A stretch of DNA of 54,794 nucleotides from Siphonobacter sp. BAB-5405 (GTDB lineage Bacteria > Bacteroidota > Bacteroidia > Cytophagales > Spirosomataceae): NCBI RefSeq assembly GCF_002872335.1, contig NZ_NJAG01000004.1, positions 91,790 through 146,583 on the forward strand, read 5' to 3'. The translations under genes and the position numbers were made by a program. Position 1 is the first letter of the stretch. Each line of letters begins with the position of its first letter. Below, in pieces: positions 54,031 to 54,794 of this stretch. The notes beneath the pieces are model-generated. The model had not been told where the DNA came from. It made no database searches and saw nothing but the letters and a program-made list of their open reading frames with translations.

Positions 54031-54402
54031 TTACCATTTTTTAAAGATGAAAAATACCGCAATGATCATGAAAACAAAACCTACGGCATGATTCCAGGCG
54101 AGCTTATCCGTCTTGAAAATGTAAACCGTAATCAGTGTAAACACGGTTAAAGAAACAACTTCCTGAATAATCTTTAACTGAAAAAGGGTAAAAGGTCCGC
54201 CGGTTTCCTCGGAACCAATCCGGTTGGCGGGTACCTGAAAAACGTATTCGAAAAAAGCTAGCCCCCAACTCAGGGCAATGACACCAAAAAGCGATAGTTT
54301 GGCCAGCATAGGCCATTGTTTAATCTGAAGATGTCCATACCAGGCCAGCGTCATGAACGCATTGGAAACAAGTAACAGCAGAATGCAGAGCAATCCTTTC
54401 AT
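54031..54402 (-). CDS. DUF486/DMT family membrane protein
   Basis: Inner-membrane protein of 123 residues with four hydrophobic helices: LLCILLLLVSNAFMTLAW, LSLFGVIALSWGLAFFEYVF, FQLKIIQEVVSLTVFTLITV and AVGFVFMIIAVFFIF. It matches the DUF486 (DMT-like) family: the TWYGHL-like N-terminal WYGHLQIKQWP, the central ALSWGLAFFEYVFQVPANRI and the QLKIIQEVVSL segment are conserved. Members are thought to be small multidrug-like transporters; no evidence for substrate. Confidence 0.92.
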   Translation of the reverse strand: MKGLLCILLLLVSNAFMTLAWYGHLQIKQWPMLAKLSLFGVIALSWGLAFFEYVFQVPANRIGSEETGGPFTLFQLKIIQEVVSLTVFTLITVYIFKTDKLAWNHAVGFVFMIIAVFFIFKKW

Positions 54403-54741
54403 AATCGATCGTAAAGCTTAAGAAAGGCGAAAAGATACGAATAAAACGTTCAGAAAATGCTCTCCAGGAACTCCTGTTCAATGAGAAGTAAATGTTCAGC
54501 TAACTAAAAAAAAGGGGCATAAAAAGCACGATCATGAATTAACTGCGTAAAGACCGCCCCCGTGGTCTGTATAAGGGCTTACCTACGCATCTGCTTTACG
54601 CAAAAAGGTTTAATTAAGAAGTATAATTATGGTAAGTAAAAATATAAAAAAACAATACTTGTTTTCATGAATGGTACGTGTAGAAGCCTGGGAGAACTTG
54701 GACAGGCTTGATGACAGCCATTTTTTTTGTAGAGAAGAGCC
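54403..54741. other. Gene-free right end with a folded element
   Basis: No gene seen. At 54544-54602 a perfect 9-bp pair (TGCGTAAAG at 54544-54552, CTTTACGCA at 54594-54602) encloses a hairpin AGACC/GGTCT (54551-54555, 54564-54568) that contains GCCCCCGT. A similar CCCCCGTGG core occurs in the structured block near 3755. The rest is AT-rich. Confidence 0.5.
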
Positions 54742-54794
54742 TTCGCTATTTTTTTAAAGCTACTGTTTATCAAATCTTTAAAAAAATAAGCGAA
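54742..54794. terminator. Long hairpin at the window end
   Basis: TTCGCTATTTTTTTAAAG (54742-54759) pairs with CTTTAAAAAAATAAGCGAA (54776-54794), differing by one extra base in the right arm. It ends exactly at the window edge, so flanks are incomplete. It could be a terminator. Confidence 0.45.

Overview
The window looks like chromosomal DNA of a bacterium from the phylum Bacteroidota, most likely order Cytophagales (Spirosoma-like family). The evidence is a SusC/SusD outer-membrane pair, many signal peptides ending in AQ or SQ, several Bacteroidota-type -7 promoter boxes (TAnnTTTG), DUF4136 and lipobox lipoproteins, and little use of Shine-Dalgarno sequences. I cannot fix the genus from sequence alone. 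No rRNA, tRNA, CRISPR array, transposase or phage gene was seen.

Layout. 0-4 kb: a lone TolC-type channel, then an Lrp/AsnC regulator divergent from alanine dehydrogenase. 4-9 kb: a drug-efflux operon on the minus strand (HlyD/EmrA adaptor, 14-TM EmrB transporter, TolC channel), divergent from a MarR repressor, with four near-identical operator copies between them. 9-22 kb: mostly housekeeping: methyltransferase, a frameshifted RecD-like helicase, Nudix hydrolase, ABC-F ATPase, SUI1/YciH factor, two tandem MORN/TonB-C envelope proteins, DoxX protein, a PhoB/PhoR-like two-component system whose kinase is frameshifted, RecQ, and a divergent FtsZ-like protein. 22-30 kb: a 52-residue zinc-ribbon gene, a gene-free stretch with a repeat-rich palindromic element, a BNR-repeat protein, LOG-family hydrolase, OmpA/PD40 protein, a trans-sulfuration enzyme, a DUF4136 lipoprotein and a FrnE-type DsbA protein. 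30-40 kb: UvrD/PcrA helicase, an ECF sigma/anti-sigma/outer-membrane-protein operon, a C1 peptidase, a phosphoesterase, a TPR protein, Hpt, and a DeoR-type regulator. 40-53 kb: a glycan-use locus (SusC, SusD, GH20 hexosaminidase, GH29 fucosidase), followed by a GntP-family permease, a RidA-family deaminase and an M19 dipeptidase. 53-54.8 kb: a small barrel protein, a lipoprotein and a DUF486 membrane protein.

How the parts work together. The 40-49 kb locus would import and trim fucosylated, N-acetylhexosamine-containing glycans under the adjacent DeoR repressor. The permease-RidA-dipeptidase trio fits handling of an amino acid (perhaps D-configured) or dipeptide-derived substrate. The efflux operon is probably derepressed when MarR binds a toxic ligand.

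Most notable beyond the genes: (1) at least five intergenic spacers, three of them inside operons, consist of long inverted arms of low-complexity sequence (TTAGTTGTTAG-like or GTTTTGAGTTT-like), one being a perfect 24-bp repeat; (2) a helically spaced four-site MarR operator; (3) a complete but altered FtsZ-fold protein; (4) three genes each broken by a single-base indel, which may be sequencing errors; (5) several structured intergenic elements, including an orphan plus-strand terminator that suggests a small RNA.
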